The notes: generated from the letters alone by a model not told the origin. A stretch of DNA of 64,000 nt from Toxonevra muliebris (GCA_963691655.1 OY829326.1:72037235-72101234); one strand, 5' to 3'; positions 1 to 11,879 are shown, counted from the stretch's first letter. Translations and numbers: made by a program.

Positions 1-1416
1 CTGGCTGATGCAATTGCGGCGCATCCCTTAACAATAACAATAATAAAGAAAATGATCTGGTGCTGGTTACTGATATTTGTTGGATATTTTATACTTTTCT
101 TGCTCATTAATTTTCACATCAACATGTCAACAGTATCAACGCAATCGTTATCATCAGCAAAAACAACAACAGCATCAGTAACATCAACGCTGGCTGCTGT
201 TGTTATTGCTGTTGATGACTGATGGTATTTCTCCTTACGGCTACTGCTCTATGATGATGTGCAGCAATGTTGTTTAAATGTTATTTCAATGAATTTATAA
301 TTGGAAATTATGTGATTTTTTTTTTTTATGCTTTCGTTTCATTTTGTCTTTTTGAGCATTTTTGTTAAATTACCTTTTTGACAGCTTATAGTATGTTGGG
401 AAAAATTTGCATATTTTTATGAGACTTGTAAATGATGAATTTTTAACCCCCTCCCGACTGGCGCAACTGTGTCTCTCTTTTATATTGCGTAGTTGTGTAA
501 AATTTTAATTTGTTTAAGTCAATTTTGGTTGGTATTTTTTTTTTGTGTTTCGTATTTTGTTTATTTTTTATTATAATTCTTTCTTTACAGATTTTGCATA
601 TTGATTGCATTTACGCCGAGCTTGGCGTTTTTTTTTTTCCTCGTCATTCTTTTGATCCTTGATGATCCTTGATGTTGTGTTAATTAATGATTTTATGCAA
701 AGTTGCTGTGATTTTTATTTTGTTTGTTTCTTTTTTTTTTTTTTTGTACTTTTTCTCTTTCCTTGATATGTTCCACTACTATTTTGCATACTATTTATTT
801 CCTCTTTTTTGTTTTTGCGATTTCTTGAAAATGCCATTTGATTCTCATAGTATTGAAATTATTTATAAAGAAAACGAATTCATGTCATTAATCAGTTTAT
901 TTACTTTTTGATTTGATTTTTTGTTTATTTTTTTCTCTATTTTTTCCATCTGTCTGTTTTTTTTTTGTCTCATTAACCCTTTTGTTCGAACTTGACACTA
1001 TTGTTTTGAAAATATATAAATATTTGCATTGCTACTTTTATACAATTGCGTATAAGTTTTGTATGTAGTTATACATTGTGAGAACTTTAAGCATTTGTTT
1101 ATCATTGGGAAATCCTAATTAATGATTTGGTTAGACATTTTTCTTACCCCTGACAGTTAAATTGTAAATATTTTTTTAATGTTTCTGCATTAATTTGAAA
1201 ATTTAGGAGCTATAATTTGGAATACGCAAATCGTTTATGCATAGTCGTTGTTGTTTTGATACAGTTTCCAGTGCTCTGGCATATTCAGCATAAGGATTGT
1301 GAACCAACAAAGTACAACATTGGGGTCATTTGCATTTTAGATTGCAGTGGCTGTCGAGAGACTCAGTTGGGCCTGAACGAAATAGTAGTAGTAAAAGTTG
1401 CAAACAAGCAATTAAA
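1..1416. other. Gene-free AT-rich DNA
   Basis: T-rich and A-rich runs dominate. Reading frames here are poly-Phe/Leu translations of T tracts with no recognisable domain. A short imperfect tandem of a GATCCTTGAT unit lies near 653-673. Nothing else is supported. Confidence 0.6.
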
Positions 1417-1423
1417 AAAAATT

Positions 1424-1660
1424 AAAATGAGTCCCTTCTGCACTCATCACATGATGTGATAACATACTTTATATATGGTTGTTTACTGATATTATTTTAC
1501 AATTTTAATTAGGAAAGAATAAACTATAAACTAAAATAAACTATGCAATAAAAAATACAATAAATAAAAATTTTTTTTTTGATGTATTCCACTAATTCCA
1601 TTGATATATAAGTATATTTCACAGCCATTTTTGATATATAAATTATGTGTTGCATACTTT
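1424..1660 (+). repeat. Dispersed repeat, copy 1
   Basis: This stretch matches the reverse complement of 61735-62030 along most of its length. Shared landmarks are ATGAGWCCCTTCTG, TCACATGATGTGA, a CAATAAATAAAAA tract and AATTATGTGTTGCATACTTT. The last block also occurs at 12500-12530. It runs directly into the tandem array at 1660-2760, whose monomers repeat a CATACTTTTAGGG block very like the end of this element. I infer that element and array belong to one repeat family. Confidence 0.6.
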
Positions 1661-2760
1661 TGTGCTTGTTGTGTCTTATTTTTAATACTAAAAATTCACC
1701 TTTCGCAATATATTTATACTAACAATAAGATAGCACACTTTCGAGGTGCAATTCTACATCCTTCACCGGGCGGTACTAAAGCTCAACATAACCACCACTA
1801 TATTTGCATACAAAATAATAAAAGTGTGGTATATTTTTAGGGTTGTATTATTAACATTAAAAGTTCGCCTTTCCTTATCGGTTTGTACTAATAATAAGAC
1901 AGCATACTTTCGGGAAGCGGGTCACTACCCTCCACCTAGCCGTACTAACATAACTGGCACTATATTTATATACAAAACAATAAATATGCGGCATACTTTT
2001 AGGGTCATATTTTCAATATTAAAAATTCTCCTATCTTATCTAGTTTATTCTATTAACCAACATTCACCTGGCGGTACGAAACTTTAATATAACAACCACA
2101 GTATTTACATGCAAAACAATTAAAGTGCAATATATTTTCAGGGTCCTATTATTAATATTAAAACTTCGCTTTTCCTTATCTGTTTGTACTAATAATAAGA
2201 CAGCATACTTTCGGGAAGCGAGTCACCACCCTCTACCTAGCCGTACTAACATAACTGGCACTATATTTATATACAAAACAATAAATGTGCGGCATACTTT
2301 TAGGGTCATATTTTCAATATTAAAAAGTCTCCTATCTTAATCAGTTTATTCTATAAACAAGACAGCATTAGGGGTCCAATTCACCAATCTTCACCGGTCG
2401 GTACGAAACTTCAACATAACCACCACAATATTTACATACAAAATAATAAAAGTGTGATATACTTTCAGGGTCCAATTTTTAATACTAAAAATTCACCATT
2501 CTTAATCTGTTTATACTAATAATAAGACAACATACTTTCGTGGAGCGAGTCACCACCCTCCGATACGAAAGCTTATTATAACTGAAAATATATTTACACA
2601 CAAAACAATAAATGTGCCGTATACTTTTAGGGCCCTATTTTTAATATTAAAAATTCACCTTTTTTAATAAGTTTATGCTAATAACAAAACAGCATACTTT
2701 CGGGGTGCAATTCACCATCCTTCGCCTGGCGGTACGAAAGTTTAATATAACCGCCACCAC
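1660..2760 (+). repeat. Diverged tandem array with dimeric (about 320 bp) higher-order units
   Basis: About seven monomers of 135-170 bp can be followed by the block CGGTACKAAA or CCGTACTAACATAACTGGC, at about 1773, 1940, 2074, 2239, 2399, 2561 and 2731. Two monomer types alternate at first. One has GGGAAGCGAGTCACCACCC and CCGTACTAACATAAC. The other has GGGGTGCAATTCACC and CGGTACGAAAC. The 1900-2060 and 2200-2340 stretches are nearly identical, so the repeated unit is a dimer. Open frames across it are accidental. Confidence 0.75.
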
Positions 2761-2782
2761 ATTTATTTATTTATTTATTTAT
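2761..2782 (+). repeat. (ATTT)n microsatellite
   Basis: Five to six ATTT units directly follow the tandem array, then a short CA-rich tract. Confidence 0.9.
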
Positions 2783-2819
2783 ACACACACTTATAAACTC
2801 ACACATACTATGAAACCTC

Positions 2820-4985
2820 ACACGACACTTTAAGATATCGTTCTATAAATAGCTCTCCATAAATCTAAAGTAGATATAAATGTTATCATGCATATGGCTA
2901 GGGAGCCTGAAGGCTTATAAAAATTCTAGAAGCTGAAGCCGACGTATTCGGTTTCTGGTTTAGAGACTCCTTTAAGACTAACTTAGATTAGTGGAGTGAC
3001 TAGAATTTACTGATGAGGCAAGCCCAGGGATGGTTAGGTAAGCGCGGTTTTTGTGCTTATATGGGCCGAGCGCCACTGATTTAATTATAGAGGCAAAATT
3101 CAATTCAAAATATTCTGAGAAACCTGTTCGATAGTACATAGCGAGGAGAGTTTAACTGTCTGACAATTCAGGCATGCCTTTCTCTATCTCCAGGGTCCTC
3201 ACGATTTTCGGGATCTTATCTTCACAGTAAGCTAATTATGAAAAGTTATTCCAACACACATGAGAAATATATGAAACGACCACAGGTGCACTTTTTCCAC
3301 AATTTTCCCCCACATCTAAATAAATACATACTCACATTTATACCACTTTCTTTTGTGATAAGTGTTACCATTGTTTTTTTAATATAAATTTATGAACTCT
3401 TACAAATCTAGTTAGTTATGCTCACTTAACACAAACACACATACGAGAAAATCCTTTGAATTGAAAAAATATATCAAATAATTTTAAACATTATCGTAAA
3501 TTTTTGATTATATCATTCAAAAAAATAAGATAACACTCCGCTCTGGTCACTCGAGGCAACATAATTAAGGGTTGCCGCCCAGGCTTACAAACGTGAGTAT
3601 GAAATATGAAAGGCACTAAGGCATGTGTGGGGGAATGGCAGGAAAACGCACACATCAAACACGCATTAAATTGAAGCACACATATGAGATTTTTGTCACC
3701 ACATCCGTTTAGTGATGGACATGAAAAACCTTTGATTAGGAAACGAGAAAAAATAATAAAGGAGCAAGAGAGCGCTAGAAAAAAATAGTAGTAATAGTAG
3801 TAACAAAACGGATGTCATTAAGGCTATATAAAGTGTATAGAAAAAGTAGTGTGTAACAATGGAATGAATGAAATTGATAAAAATGATTAAAAACATTTCA
3901 AAAGCGGAAATCATAAACATGTTTGTTGTTTTATTGTGTTAAAGGACACACAAAGAAGGACAATAATAGCTGTAATAATTTATCAAAGCGCAAAGAGATA
4001 AATAGAAATACAGAACGAGAACAAAAAGGAGCAACATCAACCTGGGTAGTTAGGAAAAATGGTATGCCACACTAGATGCAACAATTCGTTGCGCTTTCGA
4101 AATACATTTTAAAGGTTTGCCTTTTTTCTTTATTCTTATTGAGTTTCCTATAAAGGGTCATGTTTATTTTGTTCTCATTTGACATCTCACTAGCTATATG
4201 CCTCTATTTTATTTTAATACCAATGAAGGTGCTCTACTATTTACTACCTTTTCCGTCCTGTTCATGCATCTTTGCTACACTTTACACAATTAGTAGTAGG
4301 TATACAGTTATTTACAGAAATATTTCGCTGGCTGCTGTTACATTTACGCTGCCAATGCCACTGAAGCCATAATAAATATGTCAAAATCAATTTGTGCTCA
4401 TTAAGCGTTTGTCGGCGGCGGTGACGCTCAATGTTTCGTTTTTAAAATAAAGTTTTGCAATTATTTACGCTCAATTGAGTTTTAAAATAAAGTACAAATT
4501 GCATTCTTTTAAAGTGCGAACATATTTTTTGGCAATAACACGTACACTGAATTTGTTACGCTTCTATTTCAAGCTGATTTTTTTTTTCAAAATTGTACAC
4601 AAAAAACAAAAGGTTGGGCATGTAGTAAAAGGGTTAAGGTCTTAGTTGAATGTAATGTCTATGTACAGTTTAATGTTTTTTGTGGTATGTGAAGCACAAC
4701 GTGCTTAATTTTTTTTATTGTAATGTTGCAATTACATTCGCTATAAATTTAGTCTATGCGCGGCATGCAAAAAGTTTTTGTTAAGATAAAAATTGCTTAG
4801 AAAATCTGAGAGTTCACAGTCCAAAATATGCCAATTATGATGCGCCTGCGCGAGGTACCTTGAAATATTTTTGCTCTTTTATTTTCATCTTAAATCAGCG
4901 CTCTTTTCATTTCAAGAATTTGCCAACAACTTTGGACTGTCAAACAGAGGTTTTTGGTTTTTCAACATCTGTTGTACCAAACATG
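2820..4985. other. No gene recognised
   Basis: The stretch is noncoding and AT-rich. Frames of 60-74 codons at 3491-3920 and 4160-4372 show no domain, no splice-site support and low-complexity composition. A short GTA/TAG-rich tract lies at 3785-3805. Confidence 0.5.
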
Positions 4986-5000
4986 GTTTAATGTGTATTT

Positions 5001-5440
5001 TTCTTTTCTTTTCTTTTCTTTTCTTTTCTTTTCTTGGTCTTGGTCTTGGTCTTGGTATTGGTATTGGTATTGGTATTGGTATTGGTATTGGTATTGGTAT
5101 TGGTATTGGTATTGGTATTGGTATTGGTATTGGTATTGGTATTGGTATTGGTATTGGTATTGGTATTGGTATTGGTATTGGTATTGGTATTGGTATTGGT
5201 ATTGGTATTGGTATTGGTATTGGTATTGGTATTGGTATTGGTATTGGTATTGGTATTGGTATTGGTATTGGTATTGGTATTGGTATTGGTATTGGTATTG
5301 GTATTGGTATTGGTATTGGTATTGGTATTGGTATTGGTATTGGTATTGGTATTGGTATTGGTATTGGTATTGGTATTGGTATTGGTATTGGTTTTGGTAT
5401 TGGTCTTGGTCTTGGTCTTGGTCTTGGTCTTGGTCTTGCC
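5001..5440 (+). repeat. Compound simple repeat: (TTTTC)n, (TTGGTC)n, (TTGGTA)n, (TTGGTC)n
   Basis: A TTTTC run (about 5001-5034) leads into about three TTGGTC units. About 56 TTGGTA units follow (5052-5390), then one TTGGTT interruption near 5391, then about seven TTGGTC units to 5440, decaying into CCTTG and TTGTC units. The six-base unit has no stop in several frames on both strands. That is why long Gly-Ile, Trp-Tyr, Val-Leu and Asn-Thr dipeptide frames appear; none is a gene. Confidence 0.95.
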
Positions 5441-5529
5441 TTGCCTTGCTTTGTCTTGCCTTGTCATCTTCTTGTCTTGCCTTGTCTTCTCTTTTTTCTT
5501 TTTTCCTTTAATCTTGAATATTCCTTGTG

Positions 5530-7180
5530 ATTATTATCAATTACGCAGTTTTATCCATTCCAAGGTTCACCGTCTGAAAAACGTTTCATTAATCAAGATT
5601 CTGTGATTTTTACTGCAACGCAAAAGCCTCCAGATCCACTACCCTGTTTCATTTTGGGCTCGTCTATGTGGAACTGAAGATCGTTATGATAGTTCAACTT
5701 TTTGGTCGCATTCCACGATACCAGCGATTCATAAAAGATCATGAAATATATGACGTTCAATTTCGAGAGTTTGTTTTACTATATTTATTATTTCCAGGTC
5801 AAAACCAGAGGAGCTTTCGATAAGTAGGTTAGCTCCTAGATCACTTGGTTTTGTTCACAAAATGCGAAGAACTTCAAGTCGCTGGTTGTTATTTGCCAAT
5901 TATAACTTATAATCTTTTATTCCTCGATTCCTTAAAAATTTTGTTGATGATGAGTAACCAAAGGAGCGGAGAAGAGACTCACACCTCCTTCTGAACAGTA
6001 CAGCAGAAATTCAAGTTTGGAGTAGTTTTTAAAGATTTACATATTTTTCCATTGACACCATGCCACAATGGAGTAAGGTTCAAATTGGAGAATTTCCGAG
6101 TCACATTGTTTCAAATTATCCTATGCGAATCTACTTCAACCATGCCTGCATATATTATTTCTTTCTAGATAGATATTTATTTCTTTCTAACATTTTCATA
6201 AAATTTATGTCCTCATAGCTCTTGCAATTCTTATCAAGATTCACATTACACAATATCAATAATAAGCAATAACAATAATAATATTAGCAAAACACATACT
6301 TTATAAAAAATGAAAATGAAAAAATACATAAGTATCAAAAAAAAGAAATAAGTTTTAACAAAAAAATATTTGCCGATAAGCAAAAGCAATGAATCTTAGA
6401 AGATGTGAAAAAATACATCCCTGGGGAAGTTATGTAGATGGGAAAAAAATGATGACATATTTTCAAAATTACTAAAATAAAAAAACGAAACATCTATTTA
6501 CTATTGATAAAGGTAGTTTAGGAAACTGAGCGAAAGTGTATGCCAGATTATGCAATAAGAAATATTACCAAAAATGTCACTATTATTATTGTTCTAATAG
6601 ACTTGAGATATTTTTTTTAGAGATAAGCATAAGAAATTTTTCATTCTAATTTTATTTTTTATATTTTGTATTTAGGTTGTCATAGTTCAATGCGCCCTTA
6701 TATTTATTAAACTATGTTGTTTAAGCCATGAATTTTATAAGATAAAAAATATACATATTAAAAAATATTTTCGTTTTGATTTCTTTTCTTAATGGGGTGA
6801 CAACTGCTCATTTCAAGTGATAAATTGTATTTTTATGTGTATAAATTTGAAATTGGCAAGCTTCGGTGATAATTTATTTATTTAGTTAGTTTTTTTAGTT
6901 TAATTTATTGAATCATCTATTGGAGATAAGAAAAAGTATGTAACATGCATGAGCATTGGTTTTTTTTTTAAGTAGATAATATGTTCTAAATCGTAATACA
7001 ATTTCCGAGTGATATTTGAGATACCTTTTGAATATAAAAATTGTATGGCGCCAATAATGGGCAGCACAATTCATGACATTTTTTTGATTGAATTATTGTT
7101 TTTAATAGATGAAGTAAACTCTGGCTCGCAACCTGCTATGGAATGCAGCTCTTTCTTTATGAAATATAAAATGAAGCTGA
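5530..7180. other. No gene recognised
   Basis: AT-rich unique-looking DNA without recognisable coding exons. A 66-codon frame at 7009-7209 runs into the MITE that follows and has no recognisable motif. Confidence 0.5.
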
Positions 7181-7186
7181 TGTCGT

Positions 7187-7612
7187 GCACTGAAAAAAAA
7201 AATTACTAAATCTTAGGAAATCTTCCTAATTTTAAGGAAAAAATGGGAATGAAATTGCTCCAAAGTTACGTGATCTTTGAATGTAGGAAATTTACTTACT
7301 TATTATTAGTAAATTGTGTAACCTTAAGCTAAGTAAATTTTCTTTGCCTTAAGTACGGGATTTCCTATACGTTATGAAAAAAAATACTTGTGATAAAGAA
7401 CTAAAGCATTTAATAGTAGTAAATTTTTTATTTTTTTTAGGAAAAGTTTTACTTATTTCAAGGACAAATATACCTCAATATGAGGACAAAAATAGTTATA
7501 TTAAAGAAGGTGCTCCTTAATTTAAGGCGATGTTTTCCTTGTACAGGGGAAATATATCATAGATTTAAGGATATATTTTCTTTAAACCAAAGTAATTTTT
7601 ACCTTGGAATAA
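7187..7612 (+). mobile_element. MITE, CACTGAAAAAAA family, left of the SAM-domain gene
   Basis: It begins GTGCACTGAAAAAAAA followed by TTACTAAATCTTAGG. Its far end, read inverted, is TTCCAAGGTAAAAATTACT, so the ends are imperfect inverted repeats. The interior is full of AGGAAA and TTTCCT blocks able to fold back. A related sequence in inverse orientation lies at 11256-11597. Its AAGGAAAAAATGGGAATGA block also occurs at 36955-36975. No open frame of interest. Confidence 0.5.
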
Positions 7613-7896
7613 TGGTTGTAAATCCTAGATTTAAGATAATTGATTTGAAATAAAATACAATTTTGACTGAAATTTAAAACTTTTATTCATGTATTTCATT
7701 GCATTTTACGTATGTAGATATATAATTTTAATATTATAATATAAAGTAAATTTAAATTTTTGTAAGTTGAACAATTTTATACATATGTATATGTGCATAT
7801 TTATACAGTATATATACACATTTTAGTTTACAAGTTTTTCATTTATGGGTTTATAATAATTTTAATTTAAAAGAATACTTTGGGTATTAAGAAAGT

Positions 7897-7902
7897 TTTA
7901 TT
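7897..7902 (-). promoter_or_regulatory. Polyadenylation signal AATAAA
   Basis: On the minus strand, AATAAA lies about 50 bases after the stop codon of the gene whose coding part ends at 7951. The spacing fits a short 3' UTR. Confidence 0.4.
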
Positions 7903-7950
7903 TTTTACTTGATAAAGATGTGTTGGTGGAAAAAGGAAATTTTTTTAATT

Positions 7951-10219
7951 TTAAAAGTAAATCCATATTTTTATTAAGTAAGAAAATTTCTTGAATTTTA
8001 TATGCAGTAAATTCTGAACTGTAAGTCCAAATAATAAAGTTCTTCTTATACATAGTACTATATCGTTTACAATACAAATAACATAAAAATTTTTCAATAA
8101 ATTCGTCCATGTATATTTTTTTAAAACAATTAAAAATTGTGATATGTTTGCGCAAAAATGATCAATTGCTGATAGAGAATGAAAGTATTTGAAGTATTCA
8201 TAATTTTTATGCAAGAACTGCGATTTTCCTTACTTGCTTGAACTTGGTCGACATTTAGTTTTTTGAAGAGATCTACGCCGCCTGTATCTTTGACTCGCTC
8301 TTTAAATAAGGGTGTTACAGTACAGCAAAACTGGCTCCGATTATCTAACAGAAGATCTTCTTTGCCGGGAAATAATTGTTTGAAGTCGGATTCAATCTTT
8401 GAAAATAGAATTGAAATTAAACTAAATATTGCAATATACCAACAAGTAATAACGAAAACACACATGATTGAAAACTTACCAAGCGAAACCCGAAACTTTG
8501 TTTTAATGATGGCCACGCTTCTAAGATGTTATGCAATGAAGGAGTACTTTTGAAAAATTCCTGTCGATATGTAAAAGTGAGCTGCCACTTAGAAAGAAGT
8601 TCATCGTAAGGTTCTGTGTTGATTTTCAACCAATTTTTTGCTGCTTCGTCATCAATACTGGAATTGTAATCTATAAACATGTGTAAAAAATTGGAATAAT
8701 AAATTTACATCAACAAATTTAAAATAAGATACTTTTATGACAGCTACTCTGCAAAACTGATTTTTTTTTAGCAATAACACAATTTTTCCTCAGCTTATAT
8801 TAACAGTTGTGATACTTAGCATACAAACAGCCTCCGGGTTTTTTGTCTTTTCTATTAATGAAATATATCTCCTATTCAATATGAAAAACATATGTAATAG
8901 TATTAGAACGACATAAAAATATTAACGTAGGAAAATTACTGGAATTTCAATACTTTTGATTGAATAGAAAAATAGCAGAACTATATTTTGTAGGTAATTA
9001 TTGAATCATGTAAACCCAAATTTTGAGACTATAACCCACTTTGTGATTTGCTGCTTCTCCTTTTTGATACTAATTTTATATTATAATCATCAAAAACTAT
9101 TAGCTTTTCTTTATTAAACACAAAACAATGAAACAGAACTTTATTAATTGTATTCCTTAAATTGATCAGTTTTTCGCTATCGTATGACTGCGAGTTACAT
9201 TTGTAACATTGGTTCAGTTGAAGTTCTAAGTGGTGGACCCATATGTAGCATATCGGAACTTTGCCATAGCGTACTGAGGCCTTTAGACCACGAACTCAAC
9301 GACCGAATACAGACTACCGAACCTTACAGCCAACTGATGACAATTTTCAAGGTATATACTTGTTATGTGTATAATTTGGAAGCTACTTAAATATATATCG
9401 GTATCTAAGAGCAAAAGCGCTTTAAGTCACAAAATGTAAAGTTTACAGAACGTAAAATAAAACGTAGTTTAAAGTGGACTTAAAATTAAAAAGAGGAAGT
9501 ACCTACAAAATATGGTTGTCCCATCACCCATTCCGATATGAATCAGGAAATGTATAATTAACTAATTTATTACACATATTTACCTTACACTCGGTTGGAA
9601 AAAATTCCAAAATTTGATTGCTTAAATAATTGAATGTTTGTGGTGTTGTGTGAATTTTTTCTTTCAATAAATATTCTGCTATTAGACCAGCAAGATTTTT
9701 TCGATAATATGGGTTGAGTTTTTTGCTGTTTTCGTAAAAATTTAAAATTGTTGCACCTGTATAAGAAGCTCTTAGGAGTCCTAAAATGGAAAACTGCATG
9801 GATAATTTTACAAACAACAAAGTTATCAGTTTATGTAAATTATTACCTCATTTAGATCATCGATTGCATTGAAAAAACTTGATGAAATGGATGCACAGTT
9901 GACCCTGTTTGAGATGTTGAAAGCTGACTTTCAACTCTTTCGGCTCTTTGCCAATTGAAGAGATTGTGCTCGAAAATAGTTCGTTGGCCAAACAAGTTTT
10001 TAGGTACTATTTCAGACATTTGGCTGGAAGTCAAATATTTTAGGCTTTCTATGGTAATGCCGTGTTCTGAAGGAAATGAAAATAAAATCAATAAACATTT
10101 TATCCAATGCATAGGGCAATATTGTACTCACCCATAAATAAATCGTAAAATATTTCATCCTTAAGTTTGCTTAGAACAGCATGGAATTCATCATTTGTTT
10201 TTTCCAAAACAATTTCCAT
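7951..10219 (-). CDS. SAM-domain-containing protein (SAMD3-like layout), seven coding exons, one frameshift
   Basis: I assembled this gene from splice sites. Coding exons (minus strand) are 10132-10219, 9847-10066, 9584-9793, 9040-9187, 8480-8670, 8234-8396 and 7951-8168. All exon-exon phases agree (1,0,0,1,0,1) and every intron is GT...AG. Introns are 53-83 bp except introns 3 and 4 (396 and 369 bp). The start is MEIVLEKTNDEF; a CAG just upstream hints at a 5' UTR intron. Exon 2 looks like a SAM-type helical domain (LTSSQMSEIVPKN ... RTIFEHNLFNW). Later come LIAEYLLKEK, ILEFFPTECK, EKLINLRNTI, ILEAWPSLKQ and DFKQLFPGKEDLL, the order seen in SAMD3-like proteins of fish and insects. Their function is poorly known and I assign none. 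Exon 2 changes frame between VESQ and the downstream AIDDLNE, so about 412 codons need a +1 or -2 correction. This could be a real lesion or an assembly error. Intron and frame conservation elsewhere argue for recent function. Confidence 0.7.
9184..9351 (+). other. Exon-like open frame inside intron 3, opposite strand
   Basis: From an ATG at 9184 an open frame runs 56 codons (start MTASYICNIGSVEV, end YSQLMTIFK) and meets a good donor, CAAG|GTATAT, at 9351/9352. It is visibly richer in G+C than its surroundings. It lies almost entirely in the unusually long intron 3 of the minus-strand gene. I do not recognise the peptide and see no partner exon. It may be a captured gene fragment or chance. 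Confidence 0.25.
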
Positions 10220-10281
10220 GAACTGAAAAGAAAAATAATAAATAACAAAACTTATATAACGTCAGAACATAAAACCTAAAC

Positions 10282-10402
10282 TACAACAGCGCGTCGTGGC
10301 GGTGGCAGGGGCAGTAAAACAAAATCAGCTATTCACTGCCATCAAATTTAGAAATGGACCTAATCGAAGCAGCGCTGCAAACTGCCATGACGCGCTATTG
10401 TA
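10282..10402. mobile_element. Short foldback element, 121 bp
   Basis: The ends are inverted repeats: TACAACAGCGCGTCGTGGC at 10282 and, inverted, TACAATAGCGCGTCATGGC ending at 10402 (17 of 19 match). It is GC-richer than its surroundings and lies about 60 bp upstream of the first coding exon of the minus-strand gene, in its likely 5' UTR or promoter. Confidence 0.6.
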
Positions 10403-11255
10403 ATTTGGGCTTAACACATACACAACATAATTTTCTTTTCAACAAAACATAAATGAATAGCCAATTAAAATATTTGCATAACATCCTATAATTGCAAACT
10501 TTCTGAACACAATTGTTTAACAAATGAATCGCAGTCTGCGACATAGAATCATAATTGTGAAATTCTTTTTATGCATTTGGATACAAACTGAAAATTTTAA
10601 AAATTATACAGCACTTATGTTTTGTTGAAATTTCACTTAATTTTTTTCATTTAACAATAGCCACATTACATTAATAACAGCTTAACTTTCTTTATTTTTT
10701 CACAATATTAAACTCACTTTATTTTTCCACCTTCACTTTTTCACAATATAAAATTCACTTTAATTTCCACTAAAAATATTCCACGCAACCGCACACGCAT
10801 CAGAACAAAAATCAACTGCGCTTCTGATCAAGCAATAACAACAACAAAAAATGCGAATAACTGACAAAATTAAAGTTTCTCCCGTTATGTTTACAAAAAC
10901 AAATATTCTTTGCATGCTCTTGTTGGGGTTGCCAACATGACAGAAATTCGTTACCTAATGGTAGAAAATCCGATTTAACTGTAAGTTCGTTGTTCAGGAT
11001 TGTAAAATAAGACTAATATTTTTGGGAATAAAGAGTTAAATCTTTTTTCGAACGTATTTTAGTTATTTCTGAATGAAGTAGTCAATCAGACAAAATAAGT
11101 AATGAGCTTGAACAAAAAAGTTGGCATCCCATGTTAATGGAAAGAAAACGAACAATTGGCAACTATATATTTGCTTTCACTGTTGTTGTGCTGGTCTCTT
11201 TCTCTCTTTACAAAGAAATGTCGTTCGCAATAAAATTTTAAGAAAATCTACTTAC

Positions 11256-11597
11256 ACCAAGGAAAAATTTTACTCACGCTAATGAAAAATACGTCCTACG
11301 GTTGAGTAAATTTACTAATAATAATTACAAGTTTTCCTAAAATAAAAATAAGGAAACAATTTCCTATATATTAGGAAACGTGACCTGAAGTGTAGGAATT
11401 CGTCTTAAAATTAAAGAAATTTTTACTTATATTTAACAGTTACAAATTGAGGAAAAATTTTTACTTCGTATAAGGAAACGAAGTCATTACTTTAAAGATA
11501 TTTTTCATAGAGTATAGGAAAAAATACTTCAGCTTAGGAAAAAAATTTAAGGAACACGTTTCCTTAGATTTAGTACAGTCTTTTTTTTCAGTGTGTC
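11256..11597 (-). mobile_element. MITE, CACTGAAAAAAA family, right of the SAM-domain gene
   Basis: Read on the minus strand it starts CACACTGAAAAAAAAGACTG then TACTAAATCTAAGGAAA, which matches the start of the element at 7187. The other end is ACACCAAGGAAAAATTTTAC. Inside are repeated AGGAAA/TTTCCT blocks. Orientation is opposite to the copy at 7187, so the two bracket the gene. Confidence 0.5.
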
Positions 11598-11786
11598 AAT
11601 TAAATGACGACGATTGACGGAACTGGCTTCCTGCCGAGAATCGAATTTATTTATTGACTCCTTTTAGTATCTTTTAAATCTGCGAAGGTGTCTCGTCACA
11701 GACATCGTTGCGTCAAAGGGTTTCTGAGGAAAATCACTCTCAAAAAAAAGTTAGTTCAAAGTGCCATAGGTTATTTTGCCTGATTA

Positions 11787-11875
11787 AGTAAGGTTAGATT
11801 GGAGTGGCTCATTGTGATACCATAGTAGAAAGGCGTGACTCTCCCCGTTACGGAGTGGGGACTACGTGCGTTCCA
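11787..11875 (-). repeat. Short LINE 3'-end-like fragment
   Basis: AAGGTTAGATTGGAGTGG here resembles AGGTTAGGTTAGAGTGG at 29300, the 3' terminus of the RNase H-bearing LINE fragment. The body is too short to classify. Confidence 0.3.
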
Positions 11876-11879
11876 TTAT

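Noticed and set aside
4871..5606. Several long open frames (Gly-Ile, Trp-Tyr, Val-Leu, Asn-Thr repeats)
   Set aside because: They are translations of the TTGGTA/TTGGTC array in different frames and strands; no codon of the unit is a stop, so openness is automatic.
8234..8516. 128-codon minus-strand frame as one exon
   Set aside because: Its two ends are intronic; splice sites and phase restrict the coding part to 8234-8396.
9040..9583. Direct joining of the exon ending at 9584 to the exon starting at 8670
   Set aside because: Phases disagree (0 versus 1); inserting exon 9040-9187 resolves both phases.
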